A stretch of 38,052 nt of DNA from an uncultured Collinsella sp. GTDB lineage: Bacteria > Actinomycetota > Coriobacteriia > Coriobacteriales > Coriobacteriaceae. The position numbers and the translations under genes are program-made. Positions 1-8,419 of this stretch are shown here, piece after piece (the first letter of the stretch is position 1; each line of letters begins with the position of its first letter). The stretch covers positions 1 to 38,052 of the forward strand of contig CABUUD010000009.1 in the NCBI GenBank assembly GCA_902494585.1, read 5' to 3'. A model generated the notes under the pieces. It made no database searches, was not told where the DNA came from, and worked only from the letters and a program-made list of their open reading frames with translations.

Positions 1-1
1 G

Positions 2-136
2 GCTTCTCCCAAACCGGCGCCCAAGCCGCGCGACCCCTACATCCGTGCCGAGAACGAGGACGATGACGGCTACGATCCCTACAGCGATCGCCGCCCCGAG
101 CGCGAGCCGATGTTCGAAGCCGACCCCTGGCGCTAA
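2..136 (+). CDS. C-terminal tail of an unidentified protein (5' end outside window)
   Basis: An open frame enters from the left edge and stops at TAA 134-136, giving about 44 residues. The tail is proline-, arginine- and acid-rich (ASPKPAPKPRDPYIRAEN, then DDDGYDPYSDRRPE, ending FEADPWR), so it is probably a disordered C-terminal extension. Codon use is GC-rich like the chromosomal backbone. Nothing catalytic is visible and the family cannot be named from this fragment. A palindromic repeat follows 24 bases after the stop and could act as its terminator. Confidence 0.6.
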   Translation, partial: ASPKPAPKPRDPYIRAENEDDDGYDPYSDRRPEREPMFEADPWR

Positions 137-160
137 GTGCCACCCAAAAGGCCACCAATA

Positions 161-226
161 AGTTGCGGTGAAATAGGGACTGTTTTGCGGTTTGACCAGC
201 AAAAACAGCCCTATTTCACCGCAACT
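161..226. repeat. REP-like palindrome, copy 1
   Basis: The left arm (161-186) begins AGTTGCGGTGAAATAGGGAC and is matched by a near-perfect inverted right arm (201-226) ending in TATTTCACCGCAACT, with a 14-base loop. The same outer arm recurs at 8860-8926 and 12545-12613, and as a half copy at 32201-32229. All full copies lie just after a stop codon, so transcription termination or mRNA 3'-end protection is plausible. Confidence 0.85.
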
Positions 227-457
227 GCGTTAGGGATTTTTCTACAGGGGGAGGGTAGTCAAAAAAGCCCCGTCCCAAATTGACTGCTCGGGGAGTCGCA
301 TTCGAGCTCGGTTGTCCTCTTAGCCACTCGATATCCTTCGGAGCAATAACGGTGATAAAACTTGCTTAAGTGTTAATCAAGCTACACACAATCTTGCTCT
401 CTAATTAATCAAGAATCGGTATAATTTTGATTAGCTAGAGAGCAAGATTGGAGAATC
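227..457. other. Intergenic region upstream of the AAA ATPase
   Basis: No gene was seen. The left part holds a weak hairpin (AGCCCCG near 268, CGGGGAG near 290) with a long loop. The right part is markedly AT-rich and carries the palindromic promoter listed separately. The composition shift begins about 340, suggesting that the ATPase gene arrived together with its promoter. Confidence 0.5.
390..449 (+). promoter_or_regulatory. Promoter framed by a 23-bp inverted repeat
   Basis: AATCTTGCTCTCTAATTAAT and on (390-412) is repeated in inverse orientation at 427-449 with two mismatches. The 14-base loop contains a consensus -10 hexamer TATAAT at 420-425. A -35 is weak (TTGCTC at 394-399, spacer 20). 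GGAG at 450-453 is the ribosome binding site for the ATG at 458. The repeat could be an operator overlapping the promoter, or a hairpin; the right arm would lie in the 5' leader. Confidence 0.65.
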
Positions 458-1810
458 ATGGCATTCAACGACTTGATCGCCCAGAAAATAAAGGACTTTG
501 AACAGCAGGGGGTTCCGCAGGTCTTTGAGCGAGACCTTGATCTAGGAAACCCACAGGAGCCAAAGCGCGACAACATCGTAAATGTGATTGTGGGGGCCCG
601 CCGTTGTGGAAAGACGTATCGCCTGTATCAGGAGATGCGGCGGCTTCAGAGCCGGGGCGTCGAGCTTGACCGGATGCTTTACTTCAATTTTGAGGATGAG
701 CGCTTGCGCCCGTATGAGCCATCGCTGCTGGCGGACGTGCTCGACACGTTCTATGCGCTGTATCCTGTTGCTCGAACTGAGGGCGCTTACATTTTCTTTG
801 ACGAGATCCAGGAAATTCCCGAATGGGGTGCGTTTCTGCGGCGTGTAGTCGATACGGAGAAAGCGACCGTCTATGTGACGGGATCTTCTTCTAAGATGCT
901 GTCCTCAGAACTTAAGAGCGAGTTCAGGGGTCGTTCTCTTGTGCGAGAGCTTTTTCCGTTGAGTTTTTCGGAATACGTTCGATATAAGACGGGGAGCGTT
1001 CTCGAGCCAGATGCGACCTTTTCCCCGAGCGATGCAGCGCTGCTTCGACATCATCTGATCGGGTATCTTGAACAAGGGGGATTCATCGCGACACTTGAGC
1101 AGACGCCCACAGACGCGATTCAGCTGCTACAGGAATATGCTTCGCGAACGGTCGCTATGGACGTCGTTGAGCGTTACGACGTCAAGAACCCTCGCCTGGC
1201 ATCGCTGTTCTTGACGCGGTGTATGGCATCTTCGGGACGAGAGCTGTCAGTGAACAAAGTGTACAACGAGTTCAAGAGCAGACAGATACCCGTCAGTCGT
1301 AATTCGCTCAGCGATTTACTTGAGTATTATGAGGACGCCTACCTGTTATTTTCTGTGCCGGAGTTCACGCGTTCACTGGCAAATAACATGCGGTCTGCGT
1401 CTAAGGTCTACGCTGTCGACCCTGCGATGTTTGGAGCATTCTCTCCCGCATCAGCATTGGACCAGGGCCAGAGGCTCGAGACCGCAGTGTTCAATGCGCT
1501 AAGAAGAAAGACTCCCGCGGTGAGGACCGGCTCGGTCTGCCGCCTGCTGATCAAAGAGAAGAGCAAAAGCCATGAGGTGGACTTTGTGGCTGGGGACGCG
1601 CTTCTCATGCGGGCTTATAGCCTGATTCAGGTGAGTGCGGATATGGCACGTGAGAAAACGCGCGAGCGCGAAATTGCCGCGCTTGATGCCTCGATGGCCC
1701 AGTTCGATCTTGGCGAGTCGGCAATCGTTACCATGGATGAGCAGACCGATATTTCATGCGAGCACGGTGTGGTCCACGTTGTGCCCGCATGGAAGTGGCT
1801 CCTTGCCTAA
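458..1810 (+). CDS. AAA-family ATPase with C-terminal DUF4143 domain
   Basis: A 450-residue ATP-binding protein of the AAA_14/DUF4143 type. The P-loop is GARRCGKT at residues 46-53 and Walker B is YIFFDE at 111-116. A sensor-like VYVTGSSSKML follows near 145. The C-terminal third carries the DUF4143 region, ending in a PD-(D/E)XK-like stretch (LIKEKSKSHEVDFV). Members of this family are common, often horizontally moved, and of unsettled function; links to toxin-antitoxin or DNA processing have been proposed but cannot be judged here. The start is ATG 458 with GGAG seven bases upstream. The gene stands alone; its right neighbour converges on it. Codon use is more AT-rich than the flanking genes, consistent with transfer. 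Confidence 0.88.
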   Translation: MAFNDLIAQKIKDFEQQGVPQVFERDLDLGNPQEPKRDNIVNVIVGARRCGKTYRLYQEMRRLQSRGVELDRMLYFNFEDERLRPYEPSLLADVLDTFYALYPVARTEGAYIFFDEIQEIPEWGAFLRRVVDTEKATVYVTGSSSKMLSSELKSEFRGRSLVRELFPLSFSEYVRYKTGSVLEPDATFSPSDAALLRHHLIGYLEQGGFIATLEQTPTDAIQLLQEYASRTVAMDVVERYDVKNPRLASLFLTRCMASSGRELSVNKVYNEFKSRQIPVSRNSLSDLLEYYEDAYLLFSVPEFTRSLANNMRSASKVYAVDPAMFGAFSPASALDQGQRLETAVFNALRRKTPAVRTGSVCRLLIKEKSKSHEVDFVAGDALLMRAYSLIQVSADMAREKTREREIAALDASMAQFDLGESAIVTMDEQTDISCEHGVVHVVPAWKWLLA

Positions 1811-1883
1811 TCATCTATGGACCTGTGGGGTCAGGACCTCCTGGCTCCCTCATCACGGTTGGGGAGCACCTTGCTGCGCCAGG

Positions 1884-3386
1884 CTAGTCCTGGGCTTTGA
1901 TACTCGGCATCAGAATCTGGGCGAGGTAGTCGGTCTCGAGTTTGGCGGCGGCGTCGGCCTTGCCGTCTTTGCCGACCAGCACGTTCTTGATCTGGCTATA
2001 GGTATAGCGGTTGCCGGTCGTAAGCTCGACAAGCTCAATGGCCGTGTCCATGGGGTAGGTTGACACGGGGTTCTGCGTCTGTCCGTTGATGGTCTGGGGC
2101 ACCACGTACGGATAGACGGGGCCGCTGGCGTAGACGGTATAACCGTTGCCTAGATTGGCCGCGCCCAAAACCGTATCGCCTTCATCGGGCGTAAAGCTCT
2201 CGCCCTCGCGCACCGCGACGAGCGTCACGAGCGGCGTATTGGCGTCGTCGCCCAGATAGATGCATAGCGTGCTTCCGTTTTGCCAAGTTGCGACCTTGCC
2301 GTACCACTCGACGGGAATATCGAGCTGGTAGAGGTCGGTTGCCTTGTGGCGAGCGTCAGCATCACGGGACGCCTGTGCCTTTTGCGCGCTCACGGCATTG
2401 ACGGCGGCGTCGCGCCGCGCGGTTGCTGCCTGCTGGAGCACTTTGGCAGCCGCGGCGGAGCTCGCACCGCCCTCCTCGGCATACTTGGCGGCGGCATCGA
2501 TCTGGTCGTCAGTCACCGTGTCGGCCGAAGGCACCTTGAGCTTAAAGGTGGCCTGGGCACTTAAATCCTGTCCATCGCTCTTAACGGTGACCTGCGTCTT
2601 GGTGGTCGGGACGGTATAGATGGTGCCGTCGGCCGCGATGGGGGAGGCAGCGATGGAGAGCGTGTAATCGCCGGGCAGCAGTTTGATGCCGCGGCCGTGC
2701 TCGTCAACATAGAGTGTTTCGCTCACGGAGGATCCGTCAGAATCCTGGCCACTCACTTGTACGGGAATCTTGGAGCCGGCGGAACAGTCGAGCCCCGCGG
2801 CATGTATGCCAATCTGCACCGACATCATCGTGTGGGCATTGGCGGCGGTGATGGCAGCCTGCTCTTGCCGGTATCCGTTCCAGGCTGCGTAGCCTGCGCC
2901 GCCGGCGACGAGCGCGACGGCCACAACGCCGGCAACCATCAGGTTGCGGCGCTTGGGCGACATCTTACGATGGCGAACCTCGGCTTCGCGTGCCGAAGGA
3001 ACGGACGGTAGGGGAATATCGCCCATGGCGATGGTCTCGTCCACGGCAGGCGCAGAGCCTAAGCCAGGGAGCTCGCGGGTCAGCGAATCTTCGGCCGGCA
3101 AGTTGTCGAGCAAGATGGTTTCCTCGCTCGTGTCGGATTCAGGCTGGTCGTCGGCCTCGCATTCGGATTCCTCGTGCTCCGCCTCGTCTTCGGTGGGCGC
3201 GGCGCCATCGTCTTTTGCATCCTGATCATCGGGCTGCGCCTCGATTTCCGGCTCAACCTGCACATCAACGCTCGGATCGTCAAACGCAATCTCGGCCAGC
3301 GCGATCTGGTCTAGGCTCTCCAGGGCCTCGGCGCATGCTTCTGCATCTTGGACCGCATCTTCTTGGCCCATCGTCTCATCTTTCAT
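1884..3386 (-). CDS. Single-pass membrane protein with acidic N-terminal region, unknown function
   Basis: I do not recognise this 500-residue protein. Residues 1-140 are strongly acidic and probably disordered and cytoplasmic. They include two similar threonine motifs, EETILLDNLP (T90) and DETIAMGDIPLP (T118), that look like phospho-threonine docking sites for FHA domains. One transmembrane helix lies at about 149-168 after a basic KRR stop-transfer, so the rest is extracellular. The outer part has an alanine-rich stretch (about 280-330), then a C-terminal domain beginning LYQLDIPVEWYGKV. The start was set at ATG 3386, which has GGGGG upstream; the open frame continues about 97 codons further but without a good ribosome site. 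The gene stands alone and converges with the ATPase. Confidence 0.8.
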   Translation of the reverse strand: MKDETMGQEDAVQDAEACAEALESLDQIALAEIAFDDPSVDVQVEPEIEAQPDDQDAKDDGAAPTEDEAEHEESECEADDQPESDTSEETILLDNLPAEDSLTRELPGLGSAPAVDETIAMGDIPLPSVPSAREAEVRHRKMSPKRRNLMVAGVVAVALVAGGAGYAAWNGYRQEQAAITAANAHTMMSVQIGIHAAGLDCSAGSKIPVQVSGQDSDGSSVSETLYVDEHGRGIKLLPGDYTLSIAASPIAADGTIYTVPTTKTQVTVKSDGQDLSAQATFKLKVPSADTVTDDQIDAAAKYAEEGGASSAAAAKVLQQAATARRDAAVNAVSAQKAQASRDADARHKATDLYQLDIPVEWYGKVATWQNGSTLCIYLGDDANTPLVTLVAVREGESFTPDEGDTVLGAANLGNGYTVYASGPVYPYVVPQTINGQTQNPVSTYPMDTAIELVELTTGNRYTYSQIKNVLVGKDGKADAAAKLETDYLAQILMPSIKAQD

Positions 3387-3519
3387 ATATCCCCCAAGCT
3401 CAATATCGGGACAACACTGTACCCAAAAACGGGACCCCATAGAGCCGCCGCATGATTTGAAATCCGATTTTATATATGCGCATGTTTTTGAATAGATGAA
3501 TAGAGACGCAACGACAAAA

Positions 3520-3554
3520 GCCCCCGGAAAGCGAGTGAAACGCTTTCCGGGGGC
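3520..3554 (-). terminator. Rho-independent terminator of the 3623-4630 gene
   Basis: A perfect 14-bp stem (GCCCCCGGAAAGCG at 3520-3533 with its complement at 3541-3554) has a 7-base loop. On the minus strand it is followed by TTTTGTCGTT. It lies downstream of the membrane-protein gene and upstream of the next minus-strand start, so it separates the two units. Confidence 0.85.
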
Positions 3555-3622
3555 TCTGCGAGACATTGGATTGAAAATCTGGCAGGCGGGCCTATGCCCA
3601 GGTGCCAACAGCGACCAACATG

Positions 3623-4630
3623 TTACTCGGCGTGTGCGTAATCCACCTTGGCGCGGCGAGCGGTAGCCTTCTCCCAATCGCTGGTGCCCTCAAAGACATC
3701 CTGCTTGTAGGGATTGCGGCCGAGCTTTTTGGCGCGGTAGGCGATGTAGATGATCGCGGCGACGTTGGCGATCAGTGCGGCGATCGAGACCGCGGTAGCG
3801 GCGCCGGGGTCGAGCGTGGAGTGGGTCACAAAGACGGACTCCTCCTGGAAGTACGGGAACACCTGGGCAAACATGCACCAAATGGCCAGCGTAAAGGCGC
3901 GGTTCTGGATCCAGCCGCCCTTGTTCCAGATAAAGGCGGCGACGGTGGGCGCCAACAGCAGCGCAAAGCCGCAGAACCAGGAATGGGTGGGCAGACAGTT
4001 GTAGGTGTAGCAGAAGTTCCAGATGTCGTAGGCGATGATGTAGACCCAGGTCATGTCGGGCCACAGCATGTCGGTTTGATCCTCGGAGGCGTAGACGCTC
4101 CACCAACCGGTCATGCAGAAGATGTTGATGATACCGGCGATGCCGTTGAACACGTTGTTCCAGCCGGCCAGCTGCGTAGCACCTTCGGAGGTGACCCAGG
4201 TGGACTCGCCCAGGACAAAGAAGTGGTAGGCGCTCTCGAAGTCGGACACGACGGCAATCATGATGTTGATGGCGACGATCACAAACGGCCACGCACGGAA
4301 CCAATGCGCCTTGCCGATCTTTCCCCACTGGTACTTAATGGCAATGAAGCCCCAGCAACCGGCCAGCGCAGCGTATACCTTGGCGTAGTGGAACCAGCTG
4401 TTCTGGTACACATGGGTGGGGTTGGTGAGCGCCCACTCGGCACCCTGCGAAACGCCGATGGCGATGGCGACGCAGTAGATGGTCATGGCCAGCGGAGCCA
4501 CGCCAAAGATGATTGCCGCGCCCAGCTTAGTGCGGCGGCCGACCTCGTTGAGCACGATCAGGCCAATAAAGACCATGGCCCAGCCGGCCCAGTGGATAAG
4601 GGTATCGCTACCCCAAACATCGAACAGCAT
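3623..4630 (-). CDS. Polytopic membrane protein, DUF5692-like
   Basis: A 335-residue integral membrane protein with about nine to ten hydrophobic helices spread over its whole length and a short basic/acidic cytoplasmic tail (RAKKLGRNPYKQD, ending AKVDYAHAE). It is rich in tryptophan and aromatic residues, with several NxF/W-rich loops. I associate it with the DUF5692 family of anaerobe membrane proteins; that assignment is from memory and the function is unknown. ATG 4630 has a good AAAGGAG site. It lies 63 bases downstream of the TetR gene on the same strand, so it is probably co-transcribed and controlled by that regulator. A transporter or membrane redox role coupled to the divergent oxidoreductase is possible but is only inference. 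Confidence 0.75.
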   Translation of the reverse strand: MLFDVWGSDTLIHWAGWAMVFIGLIVLNEVGRRTKLGAAIIFGVAPLAMTIYCVAIAIGVSQGAEWALTNPTHVYQNSWFHYAKVYAALAGCWGFIAIKYQWGKIGKAHWFRAWPFVIVAINIMIAVVSDFESAYHFFVLGESTWVTSEGATQLAGWNNVFNGIAGIINIFCMTGWWSVYASEDQTDMLWPDMTWVYIIAYDIWNFCYTYNCLPTHSWFCGFALLLAPTVAAFIWNKGGWIQNRAFTLAIWCMFAQVFPYFQEESVFVTHSTLDPGAATAVSIAALIANVAAIIYIAYRAKKLGRNPYKQDVFEGTSDWEKATARRAKVDYAHAE

Positions 4631-4648
4631 GCTGCTCTCCTTTCACAC

Positions 4649-4676
4649 GCCCGCGGCCCCTCTTCTGATCGCGGGC
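4649..4676 (-). other. Small hairpin between the TetR and membrane-protein genes
   Basis: GCCCGCG (4649-4655) pairs with CGCGGGC (4670-4676) around a 14-base loop, between the TetR stop and the ribosome site of the next gene. It has no U-tract, so it is more likely an mRNA processing or stability element than a terminator. Confidence 0.35.
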
Positions 4677-4693
4677 AGTTTGGCCAAATGTCG

Positions 4694-5356
4694 TCAGTTC
4701 TGGGGCTTGCGCTCCGGATACTTGGCGGTATAGCCCTCGATGTGGAGTGTCGAGGCGATGATTTCCTTGACCGTTTCGTCGGGCACATCGGGGTGCGTGC
4801 GGATATACATCAAAAGACCCATGATGAGGGTGTAGAACGTCTCGTAGACATGGTCGATGCGTAGCTCATGATGGGCGACAAAATCCACTACGGTGGTGTC
4901 GCAGATATACTGCGCCACGCGCTGGACCACGTTGTGCAAAAAGCCGCCGTAGAGCGCGCCGCTGCTCGAGGTAAGCGTGCTCGGCAGCTCGTGGCCGCTG
5001 GCGACCAGGCGCTTAAAGAGCGGGGCGACGGTGTCGAGCGCGCCCTCGATATCACCGACGGTGCGGTCGGCGTTCCACCGCTCGAGTTCGGAGATAAAGT
5101 CGTCGATCGCCTCGTCCATAACAGCGGTGACGGCGGCGTCCATGTCGGCGAAGTAGTGGTAGAACAATGAACGCGTGCAGCCGGCTCGCTTGGTCACGGC
5201 CGATACCGATAGGTGGGACACGCCCAGCTCGGAGCTTACGGTGCGCACGGCATCGAGGATCTCGCGACGGCGTTCGTCGCCCGTCAGGCGCTTTGCCGCG
5301 CTATCGGATGCGGGGACGGCATCGACCACAGAGGTACCTGCTGTGTTATTGCCCAT
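4694..5356 (-). CDS. TetR/AcrR-family transcriptional regulator
   Basis: A 220-residue regulator with the classic N-terminal TetR helix-turn-helix: ERRREILDAVRTVSSELG (about 28-45), then VSAVTKRAGCTRSLFYHYF (about 52-70). The remaining about 150 residues are the helical ligand-binding and dimerisation domain, with no recognisable ligand signature. It carries a 20-residue low-complexity N-terminal extension before the HTH. It is transcribed away from the oxidoreductase at 5546. The shared gap holds two 15-bp palindromes that are the obvious operator candidates, so it probably represses both itself (with the downstream membrane protein) and the oxidoreductase, relieved by an unknown small molecule. 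Confidence 0.9.
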   Translation of the reverse strand: MGNNTAGTSVVDAVPASDSAAKRLTGDERRREILDAVRTVSSELGVSHLSVSAVTKRAGCTRSLFYHYFADMDAAVTAVMDEAIDDFISELERWNADRTVGDIEGALDTVAPLFKRLVASGHELPSTLTSSSGALYGGFLHNVVQRVAQYICDTTVVDFVAHHELRIDHVYETFYTLIMGLLMYIRTHPDVPDETVKEIIASTLHIEGYTAKYPERKPQN

Positions 5357-5414
5357 GTTTTGCCGCCTTTCATCCTCTTTTGCCTGACCGTTCGCCTAAC
5401 AGTCTTGAATATTG

Positions 5415-5452
5415 TTGACGGTTCGTCAATACTATTTTTGACACAATGTCAA
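5415..5452. promoter_or_regulatory. Twin TetR-type operators
   Basis: Two perfect palindromes of the form TTGAC-R-NNN-Y-GTCAA are present: TTGACGGTTCGTCAA at 5415-5429 and TTGACACAATGTCAA at 5438-5452. Their centres are 23 bp apart, about two helical turns. They lie between the divergent TetR and oxidoreductase genes. Half-site identity with different spacer bases argues for binding by one regulator. Confidence 0.8.
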
Positions 5453-5545
5453 CAATGGCGGGTGAACGGCATGGGGGCATGTCCGGCCTGCAAAAAAAGA
5501 GGGGCGCTGCGGTCCCGCCGGGCTGCGGCAAGAGAAGGGACAACC

Positions 5546-8323
5546 ATGATTCTCAACGGACCGGGGATTAGTTACACCGAGCCCGACATCGGTTCGGAGT
5601 TCGTGCCGCCGCTGCCGGAGCATCCGCGCGAGGCCATCGTCAAGCTGTGCGAGCACTGCACCAACCGTCTGCTGCATCGCGACGAGCTGCTGGGCTACGA
5701 GTACTGGTCGTTTGCCGAGGCCGCAACCGACGAGCAGGCCGAAGTGCTCTGCAAGATGAAGATGCGCCGTCCCTATACGCTGCCCGAGATGGTCAAGCTC
5801 ACCGGCATGCCCGAAGCCGATATCGAGAAGATGCTCGACGACATGAGCTACACGGGTCTGCTCGAGTACAACTGGGAAAACCCCGAGCGCGCCAAGCAAT
5901 GGGTGTTGCCCATGCTGGTGCCGGGTTCTGCCGAGTTCCTCAACATGCGCGTGAGCCAGCTCGAGGAGCACCCGGTCTATGCCAAGTTCTTTGAGCAGGC
6001 GTCCAAGGGACCGCTGTCCAAGGCCACGCCGATGGTGCCGCCCGGAGGCGCCGGCATCGGCATGCACGTCATTCCGGTCGAGAAGGCCATCGACGCCGCG
6101 AGCACCTCGGTGCCGATCGAGCATATCGAGCATTGGCTCGACAAATACGATGGCAAATATGCCGCCAGCACCTGCAGCTGCCGCGCGAGCCGTCGCGTGA
6201 TGGGTGAGGGCTGCGCCGACGACCCGGCCGATTGGTGCATCGCCGTGGGCGATATGGCCGACTACGTGGTTGAGACCGATCGTGGCCATTACGTGACCCG
6301 CGACGAGGTTTACGACATCTTGCGCCAGGCCGAGGACAACGGCTTTGTGCACCAGATCACTAATATCGACGGCGAGAACAAGATCTTCGCCATCTGCAAC
6401 TGCAACGTCAACGTGTGCTACGCCCTGCGCACCTCGCAGCTGTTCAACACGCCCAACCTGTCGCGCTCGGCCTATGTCGCTAAGGTCGAGAAGGACAAGT
6501 GCGTGGCCTGCGGTCGCTGCGTCGAGGTGTGTCCGGCCGGCGCCGCCAAACTGGGCCAGAAGCTCTGCAGCAAAAAGGCCGGCGGACAGGTGCCCGAGTA
6601 TCCGCGCCAGGAGCTGCCCGATGCCACCAAGTGGGACCACACCAAGTGGTCGCCCAACTACCGCAACGACAACCGCATCGAGACGCATGAGTCCGGCACC
6701 GCTCCCTGCAAGACGGCCTGCCCCGCGCACGTTGCCGTTCAGGGCTATTTGAATCTCGCGGCTCAGGGTCGCTATGACGAGGCGCTGGCACTCATTAAGC
6801 GCGAGAACCCGCTGCCCGCTATCTGCGGCCGTGTGTGCAACCGCCGCTGCGAGGACGCCTGCACCCGCGGCCGTGTGGACGCCGCCGTGGCCATCGACGA
6901 GGTCAAGAAGTTCATCGCCCAGCGCGATCTGGATGCCGCGACCCGCTACGTCCCGCCCGTGGTGACGCCGACGCGCGCTGGCGGCTTTGATCAGAAGATC
7001 GCCATCATCGGTGCCGGTCCGGCCGGCCTGTCCTGCGCTTTCTATCTGGCCGAGAAGGGCTACAAGCCCGTCGTCTTCGAGAAAAACGAGCGCCCGGGCG
7101 GCATGCTCACCTACGGCATTCCCAGCTTTAAGCTGCAGAAGGACGTCATTGAGGCCGAGGTCGAGATCATTCGCCTGATGGGTGCCGAGTTCCGCTATGG
7201 CGTGGAGGTCGGTCGTGATGTGACGCTCGACGAGCTGCGCGCGCAGGGCTTTAAGGCCTTTTACGTGGCCATCGGCTGCCAGGGCGGCCGCCTTGCCGGT
7301 ATTCCGGGCGAGGATGCCGTGGACGTGACCGTGGCCGTCGACTTCCTTCGCGAGGTTAACAGCGGCAAGATCGATACCCTGTCCGGCCGCACCATTGTGG
7401 TGGGCGGCGGCAACGTGGCCATCGACGTTGCCCGCAACGCCTGCCGTCTGGGCTCTGGGCACGTTGAGATGTTCTGCCTGGAGAGCGAGGTCCAGATGCC
7501 CGCCAGCGAGGAAGAACGTCGCGAGGCCGTTGAGGACGGCGCTCACATCAGCTGCGGCTGGGGCCCCAAGGAGATTCACCTGGACGAGGCCGGTCGTGTG
7601 TGCGGTATCACCTTCAAGCGCTGCACGCGTGTCTTTGACGACGAGGGCCGTTTTGCGCCCGAGTACGACGAGAACGATCTGCGCCGTGTCGATGCCGACC
7701 GTGTCGTCATGTCGATTGGCCAGTCCATTGTGTGGGGCGACCTGCTGGCTGGCTCCAAGGTGGAGCTCGGCCGCGGCCAGGGCGCCCTTGCCGATCCCCA
7801 GACTTACCAGACCGCCGAACCCGACATCTTTGTGGGTGGTGACGTCTACACTGGCCCCAGCTTTGCCATCGACGCTATCGCCGCCGGCCACGAGGCCGCG
7901 GTGTCCATCCATCGCTTTGTGCAGCCGGGCTCCACGCTCACCATCGGCCGCAATCAGCGCCGCTACACCGCGCTCGACCGCGACGACGTTGTGCTCGAGA
8001 GCTACGACAACGCGAGCCGCGAGGTTGCCCACGTGGACCGCGAGCGCGAGAAGGCTGCGCCGTTTAGCGAGTACGTCGAGACCTTTACCGAAGAGCAGGT
8101 GCGCGCCGAGACCGCCCGTTGCCTGGGTTGCGGTGCCTCGATCGTCGACCCCAACAAGTGCATCGGCTGCGGCCTGTGCACCACCAAGTGCGCGTTCGAC
8201 GCCATCCATCTGGATCGCGACCGCCCCGAGTGCTCCACGATGGTCAAATACGAGCAAAAGCTCCCAAGCCTCGGCAAGTACGCTCTAAAGCGTGCCATCA
8301 AGATTAAATTTGGTCGTAAATAG
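5546..8323 (+). CDS. Fe-S/FAD pyridine-nucleotide oxidoreductase, GltD-like, with N-terminal ferredoxin module
   Basis: A 925-residue cytoplasmic flavoprotein. Residues about 1-300 form an unusual N-terminal module with a Cys-rich stretch (STCSCRASRR, then ICNCNVNVC). A 4Fe-4S motif follows (CVACGRCVEVCP). About 370-480 resembles the Fe-S domain of glutamate synthase small subunit (PCKTACPAHVAVQGYL, CGRVCNRRCEDAC). An FAD site follows (IAIIGAGPAGLSCAFYLAEK), then an NAD(P) site (VVGGGNVAIDVARNACRLG) and a C-terminal ferredoxin (CIGCGLCTTKCAFDAI). The family transfers electrons between NAD(P)H and Fe-S partners. No large glutamate-synthase subunit is nearby, so glutamate synthesis is unlikely; the substrate is unknown. 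The start was set at ATG 5546 (GAAGGGA upstream), where homology-like sequence begins. Twin TetR operators precede it. Confidence 0.85.
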   Translation: MILNGPGISYTEPDIGSEFVPPLPEHPREAIVKLCEHCTNRLLHRDELLGYEYWSFAEAATDEQAEVLCKMKMRRPYTLPEMVKLTGMPEADIEKMLDDMSYTGLLEYNWENPERAKQWVLPMLVPGSAEFLNMRVSQLEEHPVYAKFFEQASKGPLSKATPMVPPGGAGIGMHVIPVEKAIDAASTSVPIEHIEHWLDKYDGKYAASTCSCRASRRVMGEGCADDPADWCIAVGDMADYVVETDRGHYVTRDEVYDILRQAEDNGFVHQITNIDGENKIFAICNCNVNVCYALRTSQLFNTPNLSRSAYVAKVEKDKCVACGRCVEVCPAGAAKLGQKLCSKKAGGQVPEYPRQELPDATKWDHTKWSPNYRNDNRIETHESGTAPCKTACPAHVAVQGYLNLAAQGRYDEALALIKRENPLPAICGRVCNRRCEDACTRGRVDAAVAIDEVKKFIAQRDLDAATRYVPPVVTPTRAGGFDQKIAIIGAGPAGLSCAFYLAEKGYKPVVFEKNERPGGMLTYGIPSFKLQKDVIEAEVEIIRLMGAEFRYGVEVGRDVTLDELRAQGFKAFYVAIGCQGGRLAGIPGEDAVDVTVAVDFLREVNSGKIDTLSGRTIVVGGGNVAIDVARNACRLGSGHVEMFCLESEVQMPASEEERREAVEDGAHISCGWGPKEIHLDEAGRVCGITFKRCTRVFDDEGRFAPEYDENDLRRVDADRVVMSIGQSIVWGDLLAGSKVELGRGQGALADPQTYQTAEPDIFVGGDVYTGPSFAIDAIAAGHEAAVSIHRFVQPGSTLTIGRNQRRYTALDRDDVVLESYDNASREVAHVDREREKAAPFSEYVETFTEEQVRAETARCLGCGASIVDPNKCIGCGLCTTKCAFDAIHLDRDRPECSTMVKYEQKLPSLGKYALKRAIKIKFGRK

Positions 8324-8338
8324 GTAGCCATGGCGGGT

Positions 8339-8374
8339 AAGGGGACGGCGCAGACTAGATCTCGTCGTCCCCTT
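8339..8374 (+). terminator. Hairpin after the oxidoreductase
   Basis: AAGGGGACG (8339-8347) pairs with CGTCCCCTT (8366-8374), followed by GCTTTGAGTTT. The stem is strong and the U-tract is poor. It probably ends oxidoreductase transcription before hypA. Confidence 0.6.
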
Positions 8375-8419
8375 GCTTTGAGTTTGCATCGAATCAACCT
8401 CTGCAGAAAGGGTTTCGCC

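Noticed and set aside
5432..8257. A 941-codon open frame antisense to the oxidoreductase
   Set aside because: It arises from GC-rich codon bias; the plus strand encodes clear Fe-S, FAD and NAD(P) motifs, whereas this product is low-complexity and matches no family.
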